Assembly: GCA_021796135.1 (NCBI GenBank)
Contig: JAJYOQ010000253.1
Span: forward strand, 1 to 6,171
Direction of reading: 5' to 3'
Source: Bacteroidota bacterium
GTDB taxonomy: Bacteria; Bacteroidota; Ignavibacteria; Ignavibacteriales; Ignavibacteriaceae
DNA length: 6,171 nt
A model generated the notes under the pieces. It saw nothing but the letters and a program-made list of their open reading frames with translations. It had not been told where the DNA came from and ran no database searches. Made by a program: the position numbers and the translations under genes. Position 1 is the first letter of the stretch, and each line of letters starts with the position of its first letter. Shown piece after piece: positions 1 to 6,171 of this stretch.

Positions 1-2
1 AT

Positions 3-50
3 AACACCAATAAAGTAGTAGGGAATGATAAAAAACATGCAAAGTTTTAA
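3..50 (+). pseudogene. Fragment of a second beta-propeller (YVTN/YncE-like) gene, cut by the window edge
   Basis: The frame starting at position 3 reads NTNKVVGN, then unrelated residues, and stops at TAA 48-50. TNKVVGN is a typical YVTN-propeller repeat motif and equals residues 156-162 of the propeller protein encoded on the other strand (959-1954). The DNA is identical over 22 bp (6-27 versus 1468-1489), including the same choice of ACC and GGG codons, and the codon phase is the same. The match ends abruptly at 27, after which the frame shows no propeller features. I infer that a paralogous propeller gene runs in from the left and is broken near position 27. Only about 16 codons are visible, so a short chance resemblance around a conserved motif cannot be fully excluded, although 22 identical bases make that unlikely. 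Confidence 0.4.
6..27 (+). repeat. 22-bp inverted repeat, left copy
   Basis: This stretch is the exact reverse complement of 1468-1489. It encodes TNKVVGN (plus one base) in the frame beginning at position 3. The base before it (C5) differs from the other copy, and identity ends after position 27. Being so near the window edge, the similarity to the left cannot be followed. Confidence 0.85.
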
Positions 51-876
51 TTGCACTTTTCATCCCGATGTAATAGATGCTATAATAAGACAGCCCACTA
101 CCACAGTAACCATTCCATTTGCAAATAATAACATTCCCGGGACTGTTTTTGCTTCCAATTATGATATGGGTCAAAAAGGTATTGCCTATCAGGATGCAGA
201 TTCAATCAACAGCGGAGGACAATATCGAAATGACGGCGTAGATATAGAAAACTGCAGTGATTCTTTTACAAACGGTTATGATGTTGGCTGGATAAATACC
301 GGAGAGTTTTTGACTTTTACAATTAATACATTTCAAACAGCATTATATAATGTTAATATAAGAATTGCTTCCGAATCAACAACCGGGAAAATTTTATTAA
401 GATGGGATAATCAGATACTATCAAGCTTCATCAACGTACCCAATACTAATGGCTGGCAAACCTGGCAGTCACTAAACGGCGGGAATTATAATCTAACTGA
501 AGGTACTCATATATTGAGAATAGACTTCTTCGGAAACAATTATAATTTAAACTATTTAGATTTTGAGACTGTTACAGGAATTAATGATAGTAAAAATATA
601 ATTAAAACTTTTGAAGTAAGACAAAATTATCCCAATCCATTTAATCCTTCCACAAAAATTGAATTTCAAATTCCAAAGGAAGGGTTTGTCAGTGTAAAAG
701 TATACAACGTTCTTGGAAAAGAAGTTGCTACTTTATTGAATGGGCAAATAGGTGAAGGAGTTCATAATTTGGACTTTAACACTACTGAGTTAGGTCTTTC
801 GTCGGGAGTATATTTTTATGAAGTTATATTTAATGGAGAAAGATCTAAAATGATGAAAGCAATCTTAATGAAATAA
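25..876 (+). CDS. CBM6 carbohydrate-binding protein with T9SS C-terminal sorting domain, probably 5'-truncated
   Basis: The predicted product is 283 residues. Residues about 36-180 resemble a family 6 carbohydrate-binding module: IPGT at 37-40, GVDIENCSD at 71-79, GYDVGWINTGEFLTFTI at 84-100, NTNGWQTW at 140-147 and NLNYLDF at 174-180. Residues about 197-283 form a type IX secretion sorting domain, with YPNPFNPSTKIEF at 202-214, YNVLGKEV at 227-234 and a GVYFYEV strand at 261-267. By family knowledge, such proteins cross the inner membrane by Sec and the outer membrane by T9SS, ending at the cell surface or in the medium, and CBM6 modules bind beta-glycans or xylan. The odd feature is the N-terminus: residues 1-35 contain no signal peptide. 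The start shown is simply the first ATG after in-frame stops at 16-18 and 19-21; ATG at 37 is an alternative. GGGA at 21-24 touches the first ATG and sits 12 bases before the second, so neither has a convincing ribosome site. It is probably the remnant of a longer secreted enzyme or adhesin. Domain calls are firm; the start and functionality are doubtful. Confidence 0.8.
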   Translation: MIKNMQSFNCTFHPDVIDAIIRQPTTTVTIPFANNNIPGTVFASNYDMGQKGIAYQDADSINSGGQYRNDGVDIENCSDSFTNGYDVGWINTGEFLTFTINTFQTALYNVNIRIASESTTGKILLRWDNQILSSFINVPNTNGWQTWQSLNGGNYNLTEGTHILRIDFFGNNYNLNYLDFETVTGINDSKNIIKTFEVRQNYPNPFNPSTKIEFQIPKEGFVSVKVYNVLGKEVATLLNGQIGEGVHNLDFNTTELGLSSGVYFYEVIFNGERSKMMKAILMK

Positions 877-905
877 CCGTGGTTGATGGTTATCAACCAC
901 AGTTA
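874..905. terminator. Hairpin between convergent genes, possible bidirectional terminator
   Basis: A perfect 9-bp stem pairs 879-887 (GTGGTTGAT) with 892-900 (ATCAACCAC) around a GGTT loop. After one C/A mismatch (878/901) four more pairs form (874-877 with 902-905), and these include the TAA stop codon of the CBM6 gene. The hairpin lies between the ends of two convergent genes, where a terminator serving both is expected. No strong T-run follows on either strand; only TTT follows on the minus side. Intrinsic termination is therefore plausible but not certain, and it may instead act as an mRNA 3'-end stabiliser. The rest of the gap, 906-958, shows no clear signal. Confidence 0.5.
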
Positions 906-958
906 GAGATACATTTTCAATTAATTTAAAGCAGCAATAAAAGAGAGCTTTATAAGAT

Positions 959-1954
959 TTACTTTGCCAGAATAAGCACACCGAATTGTGCCTTGTTATC
1001 ATTTCCGTTAACCATAGCAGATAAGTATATACGATCGGCAGATTTATCGAATGCCATTGTTCTAGCGCCTTTAGTAGTAGTAATATTATCTATTACTTTA
1101 ATATCTTCCGGGGAATTTTCTTTAATTACTGTTAATACTCCCTCACCACATGAGACAAAAACTAGATTATCAACCGGATCAAATCTATCTGCATCAACAC
1201 CTGCTCCTATCGGGAGAGAAGTTACCAGTTTTCCTGATTTAGAATCTACAACTGCAATTAATTTATTTCTGCAGCCGGAAAAAAGTAGTCCTGTTTTTAA
1301 GTCAATAGCTAAAGCAGAAGGTGACTTGCAAGGAAGAATTGACCAGACGTTGACTTTTTTTAATGTCTTAGGATCAAATTCTTCAATCATATTTTTGTCT
1401 TCTATATTGACGAACATTTTACCGTTTTGATTAGATACTGCAAACTCGGGACCTCCGTCAAGTGCAACATTCCCTACTACTTTATTGGTTTTTGCATCAA
1501 TTGCAGTTGCGTTATCACTGTTTTCGTTAAAAGAAAAGACTCTTTTTGAAAATGGATCGTAAACTATGGCATCCGGACCCTTAGCAGGGACTTTAACATT
1601 GGCTGTTACCTTCATTGTCTTGAGATTAAAAACAGTAACAGAATTATCTTTGCCGTTGCTTATAAAACCCTTATTAAACTCCTGGGCAAATGCTATTCCA
1701 TGAACACCTTTTAAATTAGGAATAACACCAATTACGGTACCTTTATTCAGATCAATAATTTCAACCTGCGACATGTGTGATACATAGAGTCTGTGCATTA
1801 CGGTATCTATTGATAGATAATCCCATCTACTTTCTCCTCCGATAACAATCTTTCCGACAACCTTATATCCGGATGACTGAGAGAATATTTTTCCATTAAA
1901 AGTAAAGACAACCATGAAAAATGAAAATGTCAGAAGTACACTTATTTTTTTCAT
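959..1954 (-). CDS. Exported YncE/YVTN-family beta-propeller protein
   Basis: The product is 331 residues, a normal length for this family. It starts with a Sec signal peptide: KK at 2-3, a hydrophobic core at about 6-19, and likely cleavage after FSQ (residues 24-26), a pattern common in Bacteroidota. The rest is made of propeller-blade repeats: RWDYLSID..HRLYVSH (43-60), a VHGIAF blade (84-89), GPDAIVYDPFSKRVFSF (127-142), DAKTNKVVGN (153-162), PSALAIDLKTGLLFSGC (212-228) and GARTMAFDKSADRIYLSA (296-313). About seven blades fit the length. Cys209, Cys228 and Cys269 lie in neighbouring blades and could form a disulfide in the periplasm. No catalytic or cofactor motif is recognisable, so the activity is unknown. 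The gene is the last of the efflux operon, 63 bp after the permease, on the same strand. The start is supported by GAGG at 1960-1963, five bases upstream. An outward-facing or periplasmic role linked to the pump is inference from position only. Confidence 0.85.
   Translation of the reverse strand: MKKISVLLTFSFFMVVFTFNGKIFSQSSGYKVVGKIVIGGESRWDYLSIDTVMHRLYVSHMSQVEIIDLNKGTVIGVIPNLKGVHGIAFAQEFNKGFISNGKDNSVTVFNLKTMKVTANVKVPAKGPDAIVYDPFSKRVFSFNENSDNATAIDAKTNKVVGNVALDGGPEFAVSNQNGKMFVNIEDKNMIEEFDPKTLKKVNVWSILPCKSPSALAIDLKTGLLFSGCRNKLIAVVDSKSGKLVTSLPIGAGVDADRFDPVDNLVFVSCGEGVLTVIKENSPEDIKVIDNITTTKGARTMAFDKSADRIYLSAMVNGNDNKAQFGVLILAK
1468..1489 (-). repeat. 22-bp inverted repeat, right copy, inside the beta-propeller gene
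   Basis: This is the exact reverse complement of 6-27. It covers codons 156-162 of the propeller gene (TNKVVGN) plus the first base of codon 163, in the middle of the protein. The two copies bracket the CBM6/T9SS gene and the C-terminal half of the propeller gene. Confidence 0.85.
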
Positions 1955-1959
1955 ATTAA

Positions 1960-1963
1960 CCTC
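1960..1963 (-). promoter_or_regulatory. Ribosome binding site of the beta-propeller gene
   Basis: On the minus strand the sequence ATGAGGTTAAT precedes the ATG at 1954-1952. The GAGG core is five bases from the start codon, which fits a Shine-Dalgarno site and fixes this start, in agreement with the signal peptide beginning at that Met. An ATG overlapping the site is not in frame with the gene. Confidence 0.6.
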
Positions 1964-2017
1964 ATTTTTATTTATGTATTATACTTAACTATTTGATACT
2001 TATATCTAATAAAAAAA

Positions 2018-5000
2018 CTATTTTTTATACTTTGCAATCAATACAGGAAGTACAAAAAGTAAGAGTAAGCTTGACAATGAAAATCCACCTATAACAGCAA
2101 TTGCAAGTGGTTGCTGCATTTGCGCTCCGGCGCCGATGCCTAAAGCCAGGGGCATAAGGGCTAATATTGCTGCAAGCGCAGTCATAATTATTGGTCTGAA
2201 TCTTACTGCTCCAGCTTCGACGATCGCTTTTTTCAAAGGCATTCCTTCCTTCTGAAATTTTATAAAGTAATGTACGAGAAAAATACTATTTTCTGCAACA
2301 ATACCAACCATCATTATTGCTCCCATAAAACTGGTAATATTGAAAGAAATATTCGTAATCCATAATGCAAGAAAAACACCGAATAACGATAGCAGAGCTA
2401 CAAGATAAATAGCCATAGGTAAAAAGAAAGATTCAAATTCAATAATTAACACAAGAATAACTAATAAAGACGCAGCTAAAAGTACCATTAAAAGTCCGTA
2501 AAAAGATTCCTGCTGTGTTTTATAAATTCCGCCATAACTAATCGAAATTCCTTGAGGAAGAACTAAATGTTTTTTTAATTCACTTTTAATAGCGCCGATT
2601 GTACTACCTAAATCCCTTCCGGAAATTCTTGCAGTAACAGCAACCATTTGTTTAAGATTCTCCCGGTCAATTTCCGACTGTCCCGGGTCAACAGTAATAT
2701 CTGCAAGTGATCCTAATAAATAGTTTCCGCCGTTTGGAGAAACGATTCGAATTGTCTTTAGCTTATCGATATTGGTCCTGTAATCATCCGGGTATCTAAT
2801 TCTTATGCCGATTAGTTTCTCGCCGCTTTGAACACTTGTGGGAATTTCTCCGTGAACATAGTTATAAATAATTTGCTGCATATCTGAGACAGTAAATCCG
2901 GCTCTACCGGCAGCTTGTTGATTAATTTTTATAATATAAGCTGGCCCGCTAATGGTAACACCGTTATAAACGTCAACGACCCCTTGTACATTTTTTATAA
3001 GCCCGGCAATTTTTTTTGATTCTAACTGAATCAATTCTTTATTATCACCGAAAACTTTTATTTCGATTGGTGAGGGTACACTGGTAAGATCTCCGATTAA
3101 ATCCTGCATAGCTTGTCCAAAATCAATTTGTAATGCAGGTTCTGAAGTTTCAACCTTAGTACGAAGTTCGTTAATGATTTCATCAATACTTCTGCTTCGA
3201 TTTTTTTTCAGCTTAATCAGATAGTCGCCGGAATTTGGTTCTGTAATAAAAAACCCCATTTGTGTTCCGGTTCTTCTGGAATACGTATCAACTTCCGGGA
3301 TGCTCATAATAATTTTTTCTACATGCATCAGCATCCGATTTGTTTCATTCAATGAAGTTCCAAACGGGGCAACATAATCCATTACAAACGCGCCCTCATC
3401 CATTTTCGGCATAAATTCGCTACCGAGATGCAAATAGACATAATAACCGGAAACAAGAATCAATAGAATAACAGGTAGAACAATCCATCTTCTTTCAACT
3501 ATAAAGCTTAGGAATTTTTTGTAAAGCAAAAGTATTCTGCCCGTGCTTTCGTTATTGGCTTCTTTCTGAAAATCTTGTACACGTATTATTTTAGAAGCAA
3601 GTAAGGGAGCCAAAAATAATGACAGCACAAGAGAAACAATTAACGCCAATGCCATCGTAAGCGAAAGCGATTTAAAGAATGCGCCTGTCACTCCTCCTAA
3701 GAAAGCGAAAGGAAGAAAAATAATTATTGTACTTGCACTTGAGCCTAAAACAGCAGGAAACATTTCTTTAATTGATGCTGAAATTGCATGAGATATTTTT
3801 TCATGCCCATGCCCAAAATGCCGGAAAACATTCTCTATGATAACAATAGTATCATCAATAATTAGACCTATTGCCGCGGCAATTCCACCGAGCGTCATCA
3901 TATTAAGTGTTTGATTTGTTATCATTAAAAGAGCTGCAGTAATGGATACCGTTGCCGGAATAATAACAGCAGCTACAAAAGTCACACGCCAATTTTTTAA
4001 GAAAATTAAAAGTACAATTATAGCAAACAGCACACCAATGCCAATACTGTCCCTAACACTTCCAAATGATCCGATAACAAGATCGGATTGATCATAATAA
4101 TTTTTAATAGAAATACCTGAAGGAATTTGAGATTTTAAACTATTCAGTGCTGCTTTCACCTCTTTGGCTATTTGTACAGTATTTCCGTCTGGTTGTCTTA
4201 CAATATTTATTAGGACTGCGGGTTTTCCGTTACCTGTTACTCTAATATATTCATCTTTGAGCGAAGGAATAACAGAAGCAACATCCCGAAGATAAATAGG
4301 AGTTGAATTTTGTGTAGTGATAACAGTGTTATTAATATCGTCAATCGTTCTATACATATCGTCAACTAAAGTAAGATAGAGATGATAATTTTCATCCATG
4401 TACCCCACAGAGCTAACAATATTGGTATTTTTTATAGCATCAGAAACTTGCTGAATACTTAAATGATAGGAAGCTAGTTTTAAAGGATTAACCGTAACTA
4501 AAAATTCTCTTGTTCTTCCGCCGACAACAACAACTTGAGAAATACCCTTGATCCTGCTAAGAATCGGTCGAATAGTATAAAGTGCCAAATCTTTTAGTTC
4601 AACTTGACTATGTGAATCAGAAGTAATTTCGTATCCCATAATCGGAAAGAAAGTGGCGTTCATTCTTTCTACCTGGATATTTGCAGTTGACGGAAGCTGA
4701 TTTCTAATTGAAGAAATCTGAGCAAGCAAAAGCTGCTGAGCTTGAATTACGTCCGTGCCCCAATCAAAATTTATTGATATTTCTGCAGATCCTCTCGCTG
4801 TTGTGGAGCGAACATCACGCACTCCCGGTACTGCGCGTATAGCTTCTTCCAGAGGTTTGGTTAAGGTAATCATAACTTGCTGTGCGGGTTGTTCGCCGTT
4901 ATCAACAAGCACAACAATTCTTGGGAAATCAATGTTAGGGAAAATTGCAACCGGTAAATTAATCGAGGCATAGATACCGGCAAGAAATAAAAGCGCAATA

Positions 5001-5050
5001 CCAAAGATTACAGCTTTAGAATGTCGTTCAACAAAAGAGAATATGTTCAT
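2018..5050 (-). CDS. RND-family efflux permease, inner-membrane subunit
   Basis: The product is 1010 residues, full length for an RND pump (about 1000-1050). It shows the duplicated RND layout: TM1 at about 13-31, a periplasmic porter loop at about 32-333, TM2-TM6 at about 334-485, TM7 at about 521-540, a second periplasmic loop at about 541-850, and TM8-TM12 at about 851-1006. Recognisable motifs are LPVAIFPNIDFPRIVV (32-47), GSEFMPKMDEGAF (543-555), GLIIDDTIVIIEN in TM4 (395-407) and GIVAENSIFLV in TM10 (916-926). D399 and D400 match the proton-relay aspartates D407/D408 of AcrB. The AcrB lysine K940 is replaced by E920, as with E939 of CusA. It would act as a trimeric proton-driven antiporter with the fusion protein and outer-membrane channel encoded just upstream. 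The start overlaps the fusion-protein stop in ATGA (5047-5050), implying translational coupling; AAGG at 5058-5061 is a usable ribosome site. The features mix the HME (metal, CusA/CzcA) and HAE (drug, AcrB) types, so the substrate (metal, drug, lipid or other) is not assignable. Confidence 0.95.
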   Translation of the reverse strand: MNIFSFVERHSKAVIFGIALLFLAGIYASINLPVAIFPNIDFPRIVVLVDNGEQPAQQVMITLTKPLEEAIRAVPGVRDVRSTTARGSAEISINFDWGTDVIQAQQLLLAQISSIRNQLPSTANIQVERMNATFFPIMGYEITSDSHSQVELKDLALYTIRPILSRIKGISQVVVVGGRTREFLVTVNPLKLASYHLSIQQVSDAIKNTNIVSSVGYMDENYHLYLTLVDDMYRTIDDINNTVITTQNSTPIYLRDVASVIPSLKDEYIRVTGNGKPAVLINIVRQPDGNTVQIAKEVKAALNSLKSQIPSGISIKNYYDQSDLVIGSFGSVRDSIGIGVLFAIIVLLIFLKNWRVTFVAAVIIPATVSITAALLMITNQTLNMMTLGGIAAAIGLIIDDTIVIIENVFRHFGHGHEKISHAISASIKEMFPAVLGSSASTIIIFLPFAFLGGVTGAFFKSLSLTMALALIVSLVLSLFLAPLLASKIIRVQDFQKEANNESTGRILLLYKKFLSFIVERRWIVLPVILLILVSGYYVYLHLGSEFMPKMDEGAFVMDYVAPFGTSLNETNRMLMHVEKIIMSIPEVDTYSRRTGTQMGFFITEPNSGDYLIKLKKNRSRSIDEIINELRTKVETSEPALQIDFGQAMQDLIGDLTSVPSPIEIKVFGDNKELIQLESKKIAGLIKNVQGVVDVYNGVTISGPAYIIKINQQAAGRAGFTVSDMQQIIYNYVHGEIPTSVQSGEKLIGIRIRYPDDYRTNIDKLKTIRIVSPNGGNYLLGSLADITVDPGQSEIDRENLKQMVAVTARISGRDLGSTIGAIKSELKKHLVLPQGISISYGGIYKTQQESFYGLLMVLLAASLLVILVLIIEFESFFLPMAIYLVALLSLFGVFLALWITNISFNITSFMGAIMMVGIVAENSIFLVHYFIKFQKEGMPLKKAIVEAGAVRFRPIIMTALAAILALMPLALGIGAGAQMQQPLAIAVIGGFSLSSLLLLFVLPVLIAKYKK

Positions 5051-6033
5051 CTAACAGCCTTAACTTTTGTTGAGTCAGGTAAACCATAACTTCCTTCTAC
5101 AATAATCGCCATTCCCTTTTTAATTTGATTAGAGGAGATTGCCACTGTAGAATCATTTCGCTGAATTACATCAACGCTAACACTGTATGCTATCGAATCG
5201 GAATTTATCATATAAATCGAGTTAGTATTATTTTCATCATTATGAAGAATGGCTTTAACCGGGACAATTAATTGGTTGGAAAGTTTGTCTATCAAAATTG
5301 ATGCTTCACCGAAAAGGGCATCTTCAAATATTTTATGGTCGCCGTTAAATTCAATTTGAACCGGGATAGTTTGATCGAGGGAATTTACAATCGGCTCAAT
5401 TCTTTTAATAGTTCCGGGAAATTCTTTACCTTCAATTGAGGCAAACTTTAGATATGCAGTTTCGCCTCTTTTAATTTTCGAAACAGATGAAGCAGGAACA
5501 TTGGCAATAAAAATAATTGAAGCATCATTTATTAAAGCAGCAATCTGCTCACCTTCGGTAACAACTTCTCCTTCATTTTTCATCTTCTTAGTTAAGATAC
5601 CGTTGAACGGTGCGATTATTTTTACTTCGCTAGAATTCTTTCTTGCCGAACTTAATACCGATTCGGCTTTGTTCTTCTGCTGTGCAGTAACTGCATTATT
5701 TAATAATAATTCTGCTCCTGTAATTGCGGCTTGAGATTCTTTAGTCCTTATTAAGCAAATCTCTTCGCCTTTATTTATTAAATCGCCATTAAAAAATTTA
5801 AACTTAACAATAACACCAGTAATTGGAGAAGTTATTTGAAATAATTTTTGAATGGAGGTTTGACCTGTTGCGGTAATGGTCCGATTTATAGTTCCTGTCC
5901 GAACTAAATCAGTTTTTACTTGAACCACGATGGGTGATTCGGGAGCTTCCTTTGGGCTTTTAGAACAGCCTCCGGCAAATATAGCCAAAAGAAAAATTAT
6001 TGCAATATATATCTTGTGGTTTGAGTTCATCAT
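5047..6033 (-). CDS. Periplasmic adaptor (membrane-fusion protein) of the RND pump, lipoprotein
   Basis: The product is 328 residues, near the short end for RND adaptors. A lipoprotein signal runs through about residues 7-22 and ends in AGGC, so Cys23 is the probable lipidated residue. The first lipoyl half is at about 73-95 (GVIVKFKFFNGDLINKGEE at 73-91). A short alpha-helical hairpin follows at about 97-134, rich in Ala, Gln and Lys. The second lipoyl half is at about 139-169 (APFNGILTKKM at 141-151). A beta-barrel domain (about 170-248) and a membrane-proximal domain (about 252-326) complete the HlyD/AcrA-like order. There is no His- or Met-rich extension of the kind that metal-type adaptors such as CusB or CzcB often carry. 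It would bridge the permease to the outer-membrane channel. Its stop codon overlaps the permease start by four bases. Two adjacent ATGs (6031-6033 and 6028-6030) could start it; no clear Shine-Dalgarno site precedes them, which is common in Bacteroidota-like genomes. The first was taken. Confidence 0.93.
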   Translation of the reverse strand: MMNSNHKIYIAIIFLLAIFAGGCSKSPKEAPESPIVVQVKTDLVRTGTINRTITATGQTSIQKLFQITSPITGVIVKFKFFNGDLINKGEEICLIRTKESQAAITGAELLLNNAVTAQQKNKAESVLSSARKNSSEVKIIAPFNGILTKKMKNEGEVVTEGEQIAALINDASIIFIANVPASSVSKIKRGETAYLKFASIEGKEFPGTIKRIEPIVNSLDQTIPVQIEFNGDHKIFEDALFGEASILIDKLSNQLIVPVKAILHNDENNTNSIYMINSDSIAYSVSVDVIQRNDSTVAISSNQIKKGMAIIVEGSYGLPDSTKVKAVR

Positions 6034-6060
6034 AAATTTGATTTTTTAATGAAATAAATT

Positions 6061-6171
6061 TTACATACCATATAATCTGAGCAAATTAGCTTTTGCACTT
6101 TGGAATTGCAAAACAGAGTTCCAATAATCTAATTCACCCTGAATTACTAAACGGTGAGCGTCAAGAACGTC
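6061..6171 (-). CDS. C-terminal end of a TolC-like outer-membrane efflux channel (partial)
   Basis: From the window edge to TAA at 6061-6063 the minus strand is open for 36 codons. It begins DVLDAHRLVIQGELDYW and ends SAKANLLRLYGM. The pattern of a D-x-x-D-A-x-R start, a helical repeat with a tyrosine, then an A-K-A-x-L-x-x-L-x-G ending matches the last helix of TolC/OprM-type outer-membrane efflux proteins. The gene ends 27 bp before the adaptor start, so it is the upstream member of the same operon and would supply the outer-membrane exit duct of the pump. The rest of the gene, its signal peptide and the operon promoter lie beyond the window. The fragment is short, but the match together with the context makes the call good. 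Confidence 0.8.
   Translation of the reverse strand, partial: DVLDAHRLVIQGELDYWNSVLQFQSAKANLLRLYGM

Noticed and set aside
993..1430. Plus-strand open frame of 145 codons opposite the beta-propeller gene
   Set aside because: It lies wholly within the propeller gene on the other strand, has no recognisable domain, and the minus-strand frame is clearly the coding one.
1978..1983. TATAAT on the minus strand upstream of the propeller gene, as a possible -10 box
   Set aside because: No matching -35 element is found about 17 bp upstream, and no Bacteroidota-type TTTG pair is evident. In AT-rich intergenic DNA this hexamer alone is weak evidence.
2009..2028. A/T-only hairpin (8-bp stem) across the stop codon of the permease gene
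   Set aside because: The stem has no G-C pair and arises from an A-run facing a T-run. It is too weak to call a terminator, so it does not argue against read-through into the propeller gene.
3010..3208. Runs of eight A on the coding strand of the permease (3010-3017 and 3201-3208), possible slippage or phase-variable sites
   Set aside because: They encode ordinary Lys-Lys codons in an AT-rich gene that is intact; nothing shows frame switching.
4755..4973. Plus-strand open frame of 72 codons opposite the RND permease
   Set aside because: It is antisense to the strongly conserved N-terminal part of the permease and has no features of its own.
5501..5734. Plus-strand open frame of 77 codons opposite the adaptor gene
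   Set aside because: It is antisense to the lipoyl/hairpin part of the adaptor; its hydrophobic look follows from the opposite strand's codons.
1..6171. Search by eye for CRISPR arrays, tRNA or rRNA genes, and insertion-sequence ends
   Set aside because: No regularly spaced repeats, cloverleaf-like sequence or transposase coding was seen. The only long repeat noticed is the 22-bp inverted pair reported above.

Overview
The window looks like chromosomal DNA from an AT-rich bacterium of the Bacteroidota/Ignavibacteriota side of the tree. The strongest pointer is the protein encoded at 25-876. It ends in a type IX secretion (T9SS) sorting domain with the YPNPFNPST motif that is especially common in Ignavibacteria-like genomes. 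No rRNA or tRNA gene is present, so the placement is inference.

Left part (1-905): a plus-strand gene encodes a CBM6-type carbohydrate-binding module followed by a T9SS C-terminal sorting domain. It has no signal peptide and two in-frame stop codons lie just before its ATG, so it appears to be the tail of a larger secreted protein whose front is missing. A 14-bp imperfect hairpin begins at its stop codon. The first 27 bases hold a scrap of a second beta-propeller gene, which matches the neighbouring propeller gene exactly over 22 bp but in inverted orientation.

Right part (959-6171): four minus-strand genes form a probable operon. In transcription order they are the last 36 codons of a TolC-like outer-membrane channel (cut by the window edge), a lipoprotein membrane-fusion protein, a full-length RND permease joined to it by an ATGA overlap, and, after a 63-bp gap, a secreted YncE/YVTN-type beta-propeller protein. 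The first three are the outer-membrane, periplasmic and inner-membrane parts of a tripartite efflux pump. The propeller is probably an exported accessory protein of unknown role. The pump's substrate cannot be read from the sequence. The promoter and any regulator lie upstream, beyond 6171.

The most notable observation is the exact 22-bp inverted repeat (6-27 versus 1468-1489), which falls in the same codon phase of two propeller coding sequences. It brackets the CBM6/T9SS gene plus the C-terminal half of the propeller gene. It could mark an old rearrangement, an invertible segment that swaps propeller halves, or an assembly or amplification chimera. The pump genes look like ordinary members of known families, although the permease has an unusual set of charged residues in its proton-relay region.
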